A stretch of 64,000 nt of DNA from Confluentibacter lentus (GCF_002806995.1 NZ_NIHE01000002.1:434001-498000), one strand, 5' to 3'; shown: positions 8,264 to 17,539, numbered from the stretch's first letter. A program made the numbers and translations. The notes: generated by a model not told the origin, from the letters alone.

Positions 8264-8273
8264 TTAGTGGATT

Positions 8274-9572
8274 ATGATTGAGAGAGCACCAAAAATAGAA
8301 TTAAATGAGCAAGAAGAACTAATTCGTGTTGCTAATGCACTAAACCAAATTTCTTCACAATTTAAAAAAATACAAAAAGAATATTTATACTGGGATAAAA
8401 TTAAGTATTTACAACATTCAGAAAATCTTTGGACAATAACTAAAACATTGAGAAAAATAAATCAAAGAATTATTCTTATTGAAGAATCGCAAAAATCATT
8501 GCGACTGGAATATAACACAAATGATTTTCTACAACAAAAACTCCATTACCTAGACTTCAACTTTGGGGCGGGCTTACAAAAAGAACAACTTTTAACAGAT
8601 TTAGACAAACAAGATTATCTAAAAAATGCTTTGATGGAAGAATCTATTTTTTCATCAATGATTGAAGGAGCAACGACTACGCGAGTGAAAGCAAAAGATA
8701 TGCTCCGAAAAAACAAAAAGCCCAAAAATAAGAGTGAGCAAATGATATTGAATAATTATAAAACCATTCAATATATAAGCGAGCATCAAGATGAAGCTAT
8801 TTCAAAAGAAAAACTATATGACATTCATAGATTGGTTACTGAAAACACTTTGGAAGATGAAAATATTGGTGTTTTTAGAGATAACAATGAAGTAAATGTT
8901 GTGAATGAAATTACCGGAGAAATTGTTCATACGCCACCAAATTTTGAAGAACTGGAGGAATTGATGAGCTCCTTTTGTCATTTTTTCAATAACAACCCAA
9001 AAGAAGATTTTATTCACCCCATTGTAAAAGGCAGCATTTTACACTTTTTAATAGGTTATATACACCCATTTGTTGATGGTAATGGGAGAACAGCGCGAGC
9101 CATATTTTATTGGTATTTACTTAAAAATGGTTATTGGTTAACCGAATATTTATCCATTTCAAGAGTCATTTTAAAAACAAAAACGCAATATGAAAAAGCC
9201 TATTTATATACTGAAATTGACGACATGGATGTCACCTATTTTATCCATTATCAAGTAAAAGTATTACTGCGAGCTTTTGAAGAGCTAAAAACCTATGTTG
9301 CCAAAAAGAAAAAAGAGCAATCAAAACTTTCTAAATACTTAAAACTTGAGAATATAAATGAAAGACAGGCTGTAATTCTACAAAAAATAGAAGAAGACCA
9401 TAATCGGTTTTTTACTGTTAAGGAGATAGAGAATATATTCAGTATTACAAATCAAACAGCAAGAACAGATATTGAAGAATTGGTTTCACGTGGGTTTTTA
9501 AAGAAAATAGCTGTCAATAAAAAAACCTCCAACTATTGGAAAGGAGACAAGTTTGATAATGCCTTTTTATAA
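8274..9572 (+). CDS. Fic family AMP-transferase-like protein with C-terminal winged helix
   Basis: Fic enzymes transfer AMP or other nucleotidyl groups to hydroxyl side chains of target proteins. The active-site loop HPFVDGNGRTARA begins at about residue 264 and has all key residues (His, Asp, Gly-Asn-Gly-Arg). An N-terminal autoinhibitory motif of type S-x-x-x-E-G (SSMIEG) is at about 127-132, which places it in the class with an internal inhibitory helix. Residues 355-430 form a helix-turn-helix-like end (VKEIENIFSITNQTARTDIEEL). The gene stands alone behind twin operator-like repeats, which suggests autoregulation. It converges on the ATL gene with overlapping stops. Confidence 0.92.
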   Translation: MIERAPKIELNEQEELIRVANALNQISSQFKKIQKEYLYWDKIKYLQHSENLWTITKTLRKINQRIILIEESQKSLRLEYNTNDFLQQKLHYLDFNFGAGLQKEQLLTDLDKQDYLKNALMEESIFSSMIEGATTTRVKAKDMLRKNKKPKNKSEQMILNNYKTIQYISEHQDEAISKEKLYDIHRLVTENTLEDENIGVFRDNNEVNVVNEITGEIVHTPPNFEELEELMSSFCHFFNNNPKEDFIHPIVKGSILHFLIGYIHPFVDGNGRTARAIFYWYLLKNGYWLTEYLSISRVILKTKTQYEKAYLYTEIDDMDVTYFIHYQVKVLLRAFEELKTYVAKKKKEQSKLSKYLKLENINERQAVILQKIEEDHNRFFTVKEIENIFSITNQTARTDIEELVSRGFLKKIAVNKKTSNYWKGDKFDNAFL

Positions 9573-9896
9573 TTCTCTAGCAGGATCCCAAAACACCCTC
9601 TCAAAATCTTGAATTTGGTTATCAATCACTTTAATGCCTTCACTTTCTAAAAGTTGTTGCATTAAATTAGTGCCATCAAAATGATGTTTGCCTGTTAATA
9701 ATCCGTTGCGGTTTACCACTCTATGAGCTGGCACATCTTTACCAACAGAACCATTCATGGCATAACCTACCATACGCGCACTTCTTGTGGCTCCAATATA
9801 GTTAGCAATCGCCCCATAACTGGTTACTTTTCCGTAAGGAATGAGTTTTGCAACTTCATACACTTTATCAAAAAAATTCAGGGTTTCTTGCTGCAT
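9567..9896 (-). CDS. Alkyltransferase-like protein (ATL), MGMT fold without catalytic Cys
   Basis: This 109-residue protein matches the C-terminal DNA-binding domain of O6-alkylguanine-DNA alkyltransferase: IPYGKVTSYGAIA, the RSARMVGYAM recognition segment and the active-site loop PAHRVV. The acceptor Cys of PCHRVV is replaced by Ala57, so the protein cannot accept alkyl groups. In the ATL family such proteins bind O6-alkylguanine and flag it for nucleotide excision repair. It is the last gene of a trmB-lysE-ATL operon; its ATG overlaps the lysE stop by one base. Confidence 0.9.
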   Translation of the reverse strand: MQQETLNFFDKVYEVAKLIPYGKVTSYGAIANYIGATRSARMVGYAMNGSVGKDVPAHRVVNRNGLLTGKHHFDGTNLMQQLLESEGIKVIDNQIQDFERVFWDPAREL

Positions 9897-10525
9897 TATA
9901 ATTCTTTGATAATATTTATTAAGGTTATAATAGAAATAACCCCTGTAACCGTCCCTATAACATAATTCATGTTTTTTTGGGATGTAAATGTTTTGCTTCG
10001 GATTTTATCAAAAAAGAAAATATACATGTAAAGCATCACAAATGTTCCCATGACAGCTCCAGAAACATAACTTATCACACTTATTTTATCAAACTTCAGC
10101 CAGCCAAAAGATGCGAAAGTAATAGTCATATATGCTTGATATGGAATGGGAAGCACATTAATAGCAGATAATAACATGCCTTGAAAAAACCGACTGTGTT
10201 TACTTCTTATCTTCAATTCTAATGAAGGTTTTGGTTTTTTCTTGGCGATAAATAAATAATAAATGGTTACTAAAATAAAAATGATAAATGCTACTCGCTG
10301 AAGAACTTCAATAATCTCTGGATGGTTACTAATATATCTAGCAAAAATAGCTGCTATATAGGTTTGTACAAATACAATGACACAAGCACCTACCGAAAAC
10401 ATAATGCCCCTAACATGCCCTTCCCTTAAACTAATATTCGCAGCGGTCATATTAAGCAAGCCTGGAGGCACAACCCCTATGAATGCTACAAATAATCCTA
10501 GAAAAAAGACAATCGATGTATCCAC
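9896..10525 (-). CDS. LysE/RhtB family membrane transporter
   Basis: This 209-residue protein has about six hydrophobic helices. The N-terminal VAFIGVVPPGLLNMTAANISLREG matches the P-P-G and helix pattern of LysE/RhtB amino-acid exporters, and the central region PKPSLELK is the usual hydrophilic linker. The substrate cannot be read from the sequence. It lies 3 bp after trmB and overlaps the ATL start by one base, so it is in an operon with both. Confidence 0.85.
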   Translation of the reverse strand: MDTSIVFFLGLFVAFIGVVPPGLLNMTAANISLREGHVRGIMFSVGACVIVFVQTYIAAIFARYISNHPEIIEVLQRVAFIIFILVTIYYLFIAKKKPKPSLELKIRSKHSRFFQGMLLSAINVLPIPYQAYMTITFASFGWLKFDKISVISYVSGAVMGTFVMLYMYIFFFDKIRSKTFTSQKNMNYVIGTVTGVISIITLINIIKEL

Positions 10526-10528
10526 TAA

Positions 10529-11203
10529 CTATTTAATTTTAAACCGAATATACGTAATTGGTTTGTTTATCTCCAAATACTGGGATTCGTAAAAAGTTTG
10601 AATGCTTGTAACTTCATCTGGGCTGCCTTCTTGTTTATAGATATTATGATTTGCATAAATAACCTCATGACCTTCACCATGTAACAAGCCAAGCGTGTAA
10701 CCATGCATGAACTCGCTATCTGTTTTTAAATTAACAACACCTTCTGGTTTAAGGATTTGTTTATAACGCTTTAAGAATTCTGAATTCGTCATTCTATGCT
10801 TGGTGCGTTTGTATTTAATTTGTGGGTCGGGGAAGGTAATCCAAATTTCGTCTACTTCATTTTGGGCGAATGCAAAATCTATCAATTCAATTTGTGTACG
10901 CAAAAAAGCAACATTGGGAATATGTTCTTCAACCGCTGTTTTGGCACCACGCCAAAAACGGGCGCCTTTTATATCGATACCGATAAAATTTTTGTTAGGA
11001 TATCTCTTTGCCAAAGCTATGGAATACTCGCCTTTTCCACACCCCAACTCTAGAACCAAAGGGTTTTCATTTTTAAAGAAAGTCTTGTTCCAATGGCCTT
11101 TTAATGTAAATTCTTTATTAACAAGTGTGTCTCTATTTGGTTGAAATACATTTGAAAACGTCTCGTTTTCCCTGAATCTTCTAAGTTTATTCTTGCTTCC
11201 CAA
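10529..11203 (-). CDS. trmB: tRNA (guanine-N7-)-methyltransferase
   Basis: This SAM-dependent enzyme makes m7G46 in tRNA. The SAM-binding motif is VLELGCGKGEYSIALA, followed by NFIGIDIKGARFWRGAK. The active-site region WITFPDPQIKYKRTKHRM is complete. The proposed start is the TTG at 11203, giving LGSKNKLRRF..., because family members in this group start MGSKNKL. An in-frame ATG at 11305 would add 34 residues without family similarity. It is the first gene of the trmB-lysE-ATL operon. Confidence 0.88.
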   Translation of the reverse strand: MGSKNKLRRFRENETFSNVFQPNRDTLVNKEFTLKGHWNKTFFKNENPLVLELGCGKGEYSIALAKRYPNKNFIGIDIKGARFWRGAKTAVEEHIPNVAFLRTQIELIDFAFAQNEVDEIWITFPDPQIKYKRTKHRMTNSEFLKRYKQILKPEGVVNLKTDSEFMHGYTLGLLHGEGHEVIYANHNIYKQEGSPDEVTSIQTFYESQYLEINKPITYIRFKIK

Positions 11204-11401
11204 TATGTTTAATTCTAAATTTTTTGTAAAATTAAGGAAATATGTGAGAGTAGTAATATCACTATCTTTGAATTTAGCAGGATTTTGTGTGAGGGATTGA
11301 GGCATTTGTTGAAGCTCTTAAATTATTTGCTTAAAAATAATTTAAAGCGACTGCCGAAAGCCCGACTTTTGTTCGCAAAAGGCACACCATAAAAGTACTT
11401 G

Positions 11402-12457
11402 ATGAAAAAAAGAATTTTAGTTGCTCCTTTAAATTGGGGACTTGGCCATGCCACCAGATGCATTCCCATTATAAATGCGCTTTTAAATTTTGGTTTTGAA
11501 CCCATCATTGCAAGTGATGGCGATGCTTTGGCATTATTGCAAAAAGAATTTCCTGATTTATTTTCCATTGAATTACCTTCATATAAAATAAGTTACTCTA
11601 AACAGAAAGCATATTTTAAATTGAAATTGCTCAAGGACACTCCTAAGATTTTAAAAGCCATAAAGGCTGAAAAAAAAGCAACGAAACATATTGTAAAAAC
11701 AAATGATATTGTCGGCATCATTTCTGATAACCGTTTAGGTGTTTACAGTAAAAAAGTCCCTAGCGTGATAATGACGCATCAACTAAATGTTTTAAGTGGC
11801 AATACCACATGGTTAAGCACTTTATTACATAAAAAATTCATAAAGCACTTTGATGCATGTTGGGTTCCAGATTTTGAAGATGATAACAATTTGAGTGGCA
11901 AACTTGGACATGATAATTCCATTGAAATCCCCATAAAATATATAGGTCCTTTAAGTAGATTCTTAAAAAAAGATTCTGAAATATTGAATAACCTTTTGGT
12001 AATTCTTTCTGGACCCGAACCGCAACGTACTTTGCTAGGGGAAAAACTTTTGGAAGAACTAAAAAAACACAAAGAAAAAGTCGTTCTTGTTAATGGTAAT
12101 ATTGAAGATGAACAAACCGTTCAGGTAGTTGGGAACATAACGTTGTATAATTTTATGACCACAAACCAACTTGAAAAAACCATAAATGAAAGTGAATTAA
12201 TAATTTCCAGATCTGGTTACACCACGGTAATGGATTTAGCCAAACTCGGCAAAAAAGCATTTTTTATACCAACACCAGGCCAATACGAACAGGAATATTT
12301 AGCAAAGCGATTATTGGAATTGAATATAGTGCCTTTTTGTAATCAAAATGATTTTACATTGGATAAACTTGAACAATCAAAACACTTTAAAGGTTTTGAA
12401 TCCTTTAATTATGAAACAGATTATAAAGATTTATTTAGCTTTTTCGAGCGTGAATGA
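11402..12457 (+). CDS. MurG-like (GT28-type) glycosyltransferase
   Basis: This 351-residue protein has a GT-B fold. The N-terminal APLNWGLGHATRCIPII carries the Gly-rich loop with GHATR, and the C-terminal half contains IISRSGYTTVMDLAKLGKKAFFIPTPGQYEQEYLA, which corresponds to the nucleotide-sugar site of MurG-type enzymes. The substrates are unknown; MurG itself is larger and normally in the dcw cluster. The ATG at 11402 is used, since the codon before it is only a TTG. The last 27 bp overlap the end of the convergent histidine kinase gene. Confidence 0.8.
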   Translation: MKKRILVAPLNWGLGHATRCIPIINALLNFGFEPIIASDGDALALLQKEFPDLFSIELPSYKISYSKQKAYFKLKLLKDTPKILKAIKAEKKATKHIVKTNDIVGIISDNRLGVYSKKVPSVIMTHQLNVLSGNTTWLSTLLHKKFIKHFDACWVPDFEDDNNLSGKLGHDNSIEIPIKYIGPLSRFLKKDSEILNNLLVILSGPEPQRTLLGEKLLEELKKHKEKVVLVNGNIEDEQTVQVVGNITLYNFMTTNQLEKTINESELIISRSGYTTVMDLAKLGKKAFFIPTPGQYEQEYLAKRLLELNIVPFCNQNDFTLDKLEQSKHFKGFESFNYETDYKDLFSFFERE

Positions 12458-13474
12458 AAACTCACTGCCTACACCATATTCACTTTCGACATAAATTTTT
12501 TCGTCGTGTGCCTCAATAATATGTTTTACTATGGATAGGCCCAATCCAGAACCTCCTTCTTTTCGAGAGCCGCTTTTATCTACCCTATAAAAACGCTCGA
12601 ACAAACGGGGTAAATGTTTTTTCTCTATACCTTCACCATTATCTGTTACCCTAACTATGACCTTGTTTTTAATAAGGTTTTCAATGCTTATTTCCGTAGT
12701 TCCTTTTTCCCTTCCATATTTTATGGAATTTATAATGAGATTCGCCAATACTTGCTGGATGCGTTCTTTATCGGCACTTACCATAATCGGGTTATGATAA
12801 TCAGTATCAAAAGTGAGTGTTATTTTCTTTTTGGCAGCCCTCATTTCCATCATCCCAAATACATTTTTGGCCAGGTCTACAATATCAAAAGTTTCAATGT
12901 TTAATCTTAAATCACCTACTTCCAATTTGGTAATCATATCCAAATCGCTAACAATATAACTGAGCCTTTCTACAGCTTCACTGGCACGTTGCAGGTATTT
13001 TTCCCGAATGTTTTTATCATTCATGGCACCATCAAGCAAAGTTAAAATATAGCCTTGAATGGTGAACAAAGGTGTTTTTAGTTCGTGCGACACGTTTCCT
13101 AAAAACTCTTTTCTATACTGCTCCCTAACCTTAAGAGTTTCAATTTCTAGTTTTTTATCGCGGGCAAATTTATCTATTTCTTGGGTAAGGGTGGCCATAT
13201 CTGTATTTATGGGACCCCTGGACAAATTTGTTGATTCAAGAAGCGTTAAATCGTCGTATATTTTTTTAACACGCTTGTATATAAATCTTTCGACCCTATA
13301 TTGTATGACAATGAATGAAAAAATGTAACAACTAATTGCAAACGCTAAAACAAGTTGCCATTTCGGTTCAAAAAAACAATATAAAAAAACACTCATTAAG
13401 AGCGTTATGAATATAGTTATGTACAGCGACGTTCGTATCGCGAACTTGTATGTTTTTTTAAGTTTTACCTGCAT
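12431..13474 (-). CDS. PhoR-like sensor histidine kinase
   Basis: This 347-residue inner-membrane kinase has two close helices (about residues 11-34 and 38-58) with only a few residues between them, so almost no sensor domain outside the membrane. The H-box FLGNVSHELKTPL places the phosphorylated His at 130. The N-box LANLIINSIKYG, the G1 box DNGEGI and the G2 box GSGLGLSIVK complete the catalytic domain. It begins 3 bp after the response regulator, with which it forms a two-component pair. The cue could be membrane-derived or through a partner protein, as for PhoR in phosphate sensing, but no pst genes are nearby. Confidence 0.93.
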   Translation of the reverse strand: MQVKLKKTYKFAIRTSLYITIFITLLMSVFLYCFFEPKWQLVLAFAISCYIFSFIVIQYRVERFIYKRVKKIYDDLTLLESTNLSRGPINTDMATLTQEIDKFARDKKLEIETLKVREQYRKEFLGNVSHELKTPLFTIQGYILTLLDGAMNDKNIREKYLQRASEAVERLSYIVSDLDMITKLEVGDLRLNIETFDIVDLAKNVFGMMEMRAAKKKITLTFDTDYHNPIMVSADKERIQQVLANLIINSIKYGREKGTTEISIENLIKNKVIVRVTDNGEGIEKKHLPRLFERFYRVDKSGSRKEGGSGLGLSIVKHIIEAHDEKIYVESEYGVGSEFSFTLEKAK

Positions 13475-13477
13475 TAA

Positions 13478-14158
13478 TTAATCTACAAACTTATAGCCAA
13501 CTCCTTTAATGGTTTTAAAACAATCGTCTCCAATTTTTTCGCGTAATTTTCGGATGTGCACATCAATTGTTCTACCTCCAACAACCACTTCATTTCCCCA
13601 AACTTTATCTAGAATTTCATCACGTTTGAAAACTTTACCTGGCTTAGAGGCTAGTAAAGATAATAATTCAAATTCTTTTCTTGGTAAAATTATCTCTTTT
13701 CCTTTTAAAACTATTTTATACTCATCCCTGTTTATAACTAAATTCCCAATTTTTACGGTGTCTTTAACCTCTTCTTCCTTAAAACGTCTAAGCAGTGCCT
13801 TTACTTTACTTATTAATACCTTTGGTTTTATAGGTTTTGTAATATAATCATCGGCTCCCGCATCAAACCCTGCTAATTGGGAATAATCTTCACCTCTCGC
13901 CGTTAAAAAAGTAATGACAACATCTTTTAGGTTTGGATCTTTTCTAATCAATTCGCAAGCTTCGATACCATCCATTTCAGGCATCATAACATCAAGAATC
14001 ACTAATTGGGGAAGTTCTTTTTTTGCCTTTTTAACAGCTTCAATACCATTTTCGGCGGTAATAACTTGGTAACCTTCATTTGATAGATTATAACTTACTA
14101 TTTCTAGTATATCTGGTTCATCATCTACCAAAAGTATCTTTATATCTTTTTTATTCAT
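13478..14158 (-). CDS. PhoB/OmpR-family response regulator
   Basis: This 226-residue DNA-binding regulator has a receiver domain with acidic residues at the start (VDDE), phosphoacceptor Asp56 in VILDVMMPEMDG, and Lys in YITKPIKP. A C-terminal winged helix follows (RKEFELLSLLASKPGKVFKRDEIL and GRTIDVHIRKLREKIG). It lies upstream of, and is co-transcribed with, the histidine kinase. About 200 bp of AT-rich DNA separate it from the divergent T9SS sorting-domain gene, so the two promoters share a control region. Confidence 0.94.
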   Translation of the reverse strand: MNKKDIKILLVDDEPDILEIVSYNLSNEGYQVITAENGIEAVKKAKKELPQLVILDVMMPEMDGIEACELIRKDPNLKDVVITFLTARGEDYSQLAGFDAGADDYITKPIKPKVLISKVKALLRRFKEEEVKDTVKIGNLVINRDEYKIVLKGKEIILPRKEFELLSLLASKPGKVFKRDEILDKVWGNEVVVGGRTIDVHIRKLREKIGDDCFKTIKGVGYKFVD

Positions 14159-14357
14159 TATTAAAAAATAAGTTTAATCCTTATTGTAAGGTAAAGATAA
14201 AACTAATAACATAAATTTATTAAAATTCTTAAATAAATAACAATAAGGTAACTTACAACTTACATAACATTAACTTTCGATAAATTGTTCAAATCTTTAA
14301 CATTTTTTTGGTATATGTTTTGTAGTAATTTATTACTTTTACACTAGATAGGTAAAT

Positions 14358-14699
14358 ATGAAGAAAAACTACATTTTAATTACATTATTGTTTTTAGCTT
14401 TTTTGATAACCCAACAAGGGTTTTCTCAAAGCAAAACTAGTAATGATTCTATGCAACAAAACATAGAAGGTCTATCTATTTACCCAAACCCAGTGACTGA
14501 AGGCAGGCAAATTATCTATATTACTTCCAAGAAAAACTTTGCCAAAAATATTGAAATCTATAATGTTTTAGGGAAACAAATACTATCCACCGTTTTAAAC
14601 GGCAAGGAATTAAATATATCCTCTCTTAGTACAGGCGTTTATATTTTAAAGATTACGGAAAATAAAATAAGTGAAACCAGAAAACTGGTTATTAAATAA
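14358..14699 (+). CDS. Minimal secreted protein made of a signal peptide and a T9SS type A sorting domain
   Basis: This 113-residue protein has a signal peptide (hydrophobic stretch ending near GFSQ, residue 24) and a short linker. The rest is a C-terminal T9SS type A domain: LSIYPNPVTEGRQIIYI, IEIYNVLGKQIL, ISSLSTGVYILKI and the KLVIK end. There is no cargo domain. It could be an anchored stub, a competitor or regulator of sortase/attachment steps, or a remnant of a larger secreted protein. It is monocistronic, divergent from the PhoB-like gene, and ends at a good terminator. Confidence 0.85.
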   Translation: MKKNYILITLLFLAFLITQQGFSQSKTSNDSMQQNIEGLSIYPNPVTEGRQIIYITSKKNFAKNIEIYNVLGKQILSTVLNGKELNISSLSTGVYILKITENKISETRKLVIK

Positions 14700-14754
14700 T
14701 TAAAATACTGCACCTTTAAAAATTAGGTGAACAGATTTTAAAAAAAATTAAATT

Positions 14755-14787
14755 AAACCGTTGAATTTTGTTTCAACGGTTTTTTTA
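14755..14787 (+). terminator. Intrinsic terminator of the small T9SS protein gene
   Basis: Stem AAACCGTTGAA / TTCAACGGTTT around a 6-base loop, followed by an uninterrupted T-run. It separates the sorting-domain gene from the GH9 gene. Confidence 0.85.
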
Positions 14788-14867
14788 TTTTGAAAAGTTC
14801 ACGACCTTAGTCGAATAACTCATTTGAAATGAAACCCATAGAATAAACGCATTAATATAAACCAACC

Positions 14868-16499
14868 ATGAAAAAACAAATTACAGTTACCCTAATATTC
14901 TGCATTTCATTTTTTTACATAAAAGCTCAATCTAGCCATATCCATTTCAATTCCATTGGTTTTTTACCAGATCATACCAAATCCGCTACCATTTCAAAAG
15001 CATGTGAAGCCTTTAATATTTTAGATTTAAAAGGCAAGGTGGTGTTTTCAGGAAAAACAACGGGCCCGTATGCTCAAGAAGATGTCAATCAAACCGTTTG
15101 GAAAGTTGATTTTTCTGAATTTAAAAAAACTGGAGAGTATATTATTGACATCCCAAATGTTGGTAAATCCGCTCCATTTAAAATAACCAATGACGCTTTC
15201 AATTTTGCCGCCAAAACAAGTATGCGCGGGTTCTATTTATGGCGTTGTGGTATGGAAGTCAACGATACTTTTAATGGTACACATTACCATCAAGCTAGTT
15301 GCCATTTAAAGGACGGTTTTGACGATTATATTGGCAACCCAAACTCACAACGTGACGGAACACAGGGGTGGCACGATGCTGGCGATTACGGAAAATACAC
15401 GGTTAATGCCGGAATCACAGTCGGTATGCTTTTTATGGCTTGGGATCATTTCAAACCACAAATTGAAAAACTACAGTTAGATCTTCCAGATACAGATTCA
15501 AAATTACCTGATTTTCTTAAGGAATTGAAATGGGAAACCGATTGGGTTCTTAAAATGCAATATCCTGATGGCTCTGGAAAAGTATCGCATAAATTAACAA
15601 GAGTTAATTTTGAGGGTTTTGTAATGGCAAATACAGATGAAGAAAAACGGTATTTTACAGATTGGAGTTCTGCCGCTACGGCCGATTTTGTAGCCATGAT
15701 GGCTATGGCCGCTCGCTATTTTGAACCTTATGATGCGGCTTATGCCAAAAAATGTTTGGATGCGGCTTGGGTAAGCTATCGCTTTTTACAGGAAAATCCT
15801 GAAGAAAAACGTTTTGTGCAAGGCGACTTTAAAACGGGTGGTTATCAAACCAGAGATAACGACGACAAGTTATGGGCAGCCGCAGAACTTTGGGAAACCA
15901 CAGGAGATAAAACGGTCTTGATCGATTTCGAAAAAAGAGCCGCTCAAATGGAGTATAAAATTGAGGAAAATTGGGATTGGGGCAATGTTTCAAACTTGGG
16001 GATGTTTACCTATGCCCTTTCAAAAAGAAAAGATAAAAGTCCAGACATTGACAACTTGATAAAAAACAACATCATCCAAAATGCGGATGCCTTGGTTGAA
16101 AAAGGCAAAACCGATGTGTATGCCCGTGCACTTGGCGGCACCTATTTTTGGGGTTGTAATGGTACGGTAGCACGCCAAACCATGAATCTACAAATTGCTA
16201 ATAAATTGCAACCGAAAAAAGAATACATTGAAACATCCATTGGTATTATTGACCACATTTTTGGAAACAACTTTTACAACCGTTCGTTTGTAACGGGCTT
16301 GGGGATAAACCCGCCGATGCATCCGCACGATCGCCGTTCTGGAGCTGATGGTATTGAAGCACCATGGCCAGGTTATTTAGTGGGCGGTGGACATAAAGCA
16401 ACCGATTGGATAGACGACCAAGAATCTTATAGCCACAATGAAATCGCTATTAATTGGCAAGGTGCTTTGGTGTATGCTTTGATGGGGTTTGTGGATTGA
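14868..16499 (+). CDS. Secreted glycoside hydrolase family 9 (endoglucanase-like)
   Basis: This 543-residue protein has a signal peptide (cut near IKAQ, residue 21), an Ig-like CelD_N module (about 24-105) and a GH9 (alpha/alpha)6-barrel. GWHDAGDYGKY at about residue 167 carries the two catalytic-base aspartates. NPPMHPHDRRSGAD matches the conserved HxR substrate loop. NEIAINWQGAL near residue 523 supplies the general acid Glu. GH9 enzymes hydrolyse beta-1,4-glucans or glucosamine/cellobiose-type oligomers; the exact substrate is not evident. It lacks a T9SS domain, so it is expected in the periplasm or released. Confidence 0.9.
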   Translation: MKKQITVTLIFCISFFYIKAQSSHIHFNSIGFLPDHTKSATISKACEAFNILDLKGKVVFSGKTTGPYAQEDVNQTVWKVDFSEFKKTGEYIIDIPNVGKSAPFKITNDAFNFAAKTSMRGFYLWRCGMEVNDTFNGTHYHQASCHLKDGFDDYIGNPNSQRDGTQGWHDAGDYGKYTVNAGITVGMLFMAWDHFKPQIEKLQLDLPDTDSKLPDFLKELKWETDWVLKMQYPDGSGKVSHKLTRVNFEGFVMANTDEEKRYFTDWSSAATADFVAMMAMAARYFEPYDAAYAKKCLDAAWVSYRFLQENPEEKRFVQGDFKTGGYQTRDNDDKLWAAAELWETTGDKTVLIDFEKRAAQMEYKIEENWDWGNVSNLGMFTYALSKRKDKSPDIDNLIKNNIIQNADALVEKGKTDVYARALGGTYFWGCNGTVARQTMNLQIANKLQPKKEYIETSIGIIDHIFGNNFYNRSFVTGLGINPPMHPHDRRSGADGIEAPWPGYLVGGGHKATDWIDDQESYSHNEIAINWQGALVYALMGFVD

Positions 16500-16582
16500 T
16501 TGTGTGTTGGAATTTATTATATAAATAAGTTCATTAAAAGCTGAAAAGCGATGAAAATAGAAAAATTGAAGATTTAAATTAA

Positions 16583-17350
16583 ATGAATGACTTAATTTCA
16601 AGAAAATACCAAATGAAACTTGTGAAATCAGTTCACGATGCTATTTGGGAAGAATATAAATCCTATAAAGAAGTAGGCATATATATTGATAAATGGTACG
16701 AGTCTGACCAATGGAATAATAATTGGGAAAATTTTCATATATATCTAAAAGATAGCGGAGATATTGACTTATTGCGCACTTTACACTCTATGTCTGGAAG
16801 TGATTTGTTGAAAGTAGCTATTGAAATGGGTGTTGATACACCAGATTTTATTCCTATGATTCCAACATTCAAGAATGTTTTAAAATCTGATTTTAAAACA
16901 GCTTATGACACTTTCACAAAAGCTTTCAAACAAATAGAGACTGACCCAAGTCTTGCGGTTGGCTTGGCAAATTCAGCATTGGAAAGTATAATAAAAGAAA
17001 TATTAAAAGATGAACGAATCAATAGTAAGGTAAAAGGAAATGAAACTCTTTACAAGCTAACTTCAATAATTTTAAAAGAATTTAATATTTTAGATAACAA
17101 TCACCCAATAGAAATAAAAACTATTGGAAGTTCTCTTTTATCAATTAGCCAATCAATAGAAAAATTAAGAAGTGAGAAAACAGATTTTCATGGAAAAACT
17201 AAGGATGATTACTTAATAAATGATACCGTTTTTACATATTTTGTTATTAATTCAGTTACAACTGTTGGGCTTTTTTTAAATTCATATTTTAAAACAAAGT
17301 TTCCTCAACCTACAAAAATAGATAATGAACATGATGATTTACCTTTTTAA
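16583..17350 (+). CDS. Abortive infection (Abi_C-like) family protein
   Basis: This 255-residue soluble protein has a C-terminal half that resembles the Abi_C domain. It shows GLANSALESIIKEILKDE, a central LYKLTSIILKEF, and SIEKLRSEKTDFHGK, which corresponds to the conserved 'lRnk.gd.HG' signature of that domain. The N-terminal half is charged and not recognised. Abi_C proteins are phage-defence candidates, but molecular activity is unknown. It has no partner gene and sits between a glucanase gene and the ribosomal rplM operon, a common kind of place for single accessory-gene insertions. Confidence 0.7.
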   Translation: MNDLISRKYQMKLVKSVHDAIWEEYKSYKEVGIYIDKWYESDQWNNNWENFHIYLKDSGDIDLLRTLHSMSGSDLLKVAIEMGVDTPDFIPMIPTFKNVLKSDFKTAYDTFTKAFKQIETDPSLAVGLANSALESIIKEILKDERINSKVKGNETLYKLTSIILKEFNILDNNHPIEIKTIGSSLLSISQSIEKLRSEKTDFHGKTKDDYLINDTVFTYFVINSVTTVGLFLNSYFKTKFPQPTKIDNEHDDLPF

Positions 17351-17508
17351 CTTAAACTGTAAAGAAAACAAACAATTATAAGCTGTTCTTTCTAAAGTGA
17401 TAAAGGCATTATAACCTCATCAATAAAATTTACATCCAATTTTCAACGTCCATAAAAAACACCTTGAAAATCAACCAATAAATTAACTATAAATAATATT
17501 ACTCTGTA

Positions 17509-17539
17509 TTTGGTAATCAAATATATAATTGTAAATTTG
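17509..17539 (+). promoter_or_regulatory. Promoter of rplM-rpsI
   Basis: TTTG at 17509-17512 and TAAATTTG at 17532-17539 match the Bacteroidota -33 (TTG) and -7 (TAnnTTTG) boxes with a 19-bp spacer. Transcription would start near 17545, giving a leader of about 40 bases. Confidence 0.75.

Noticed and set aside
9723-9965. Plus-strand open frame opposite the ATL gene
   Set aside because: It is an antisense shadow over a clear alkyltransferase-like match.
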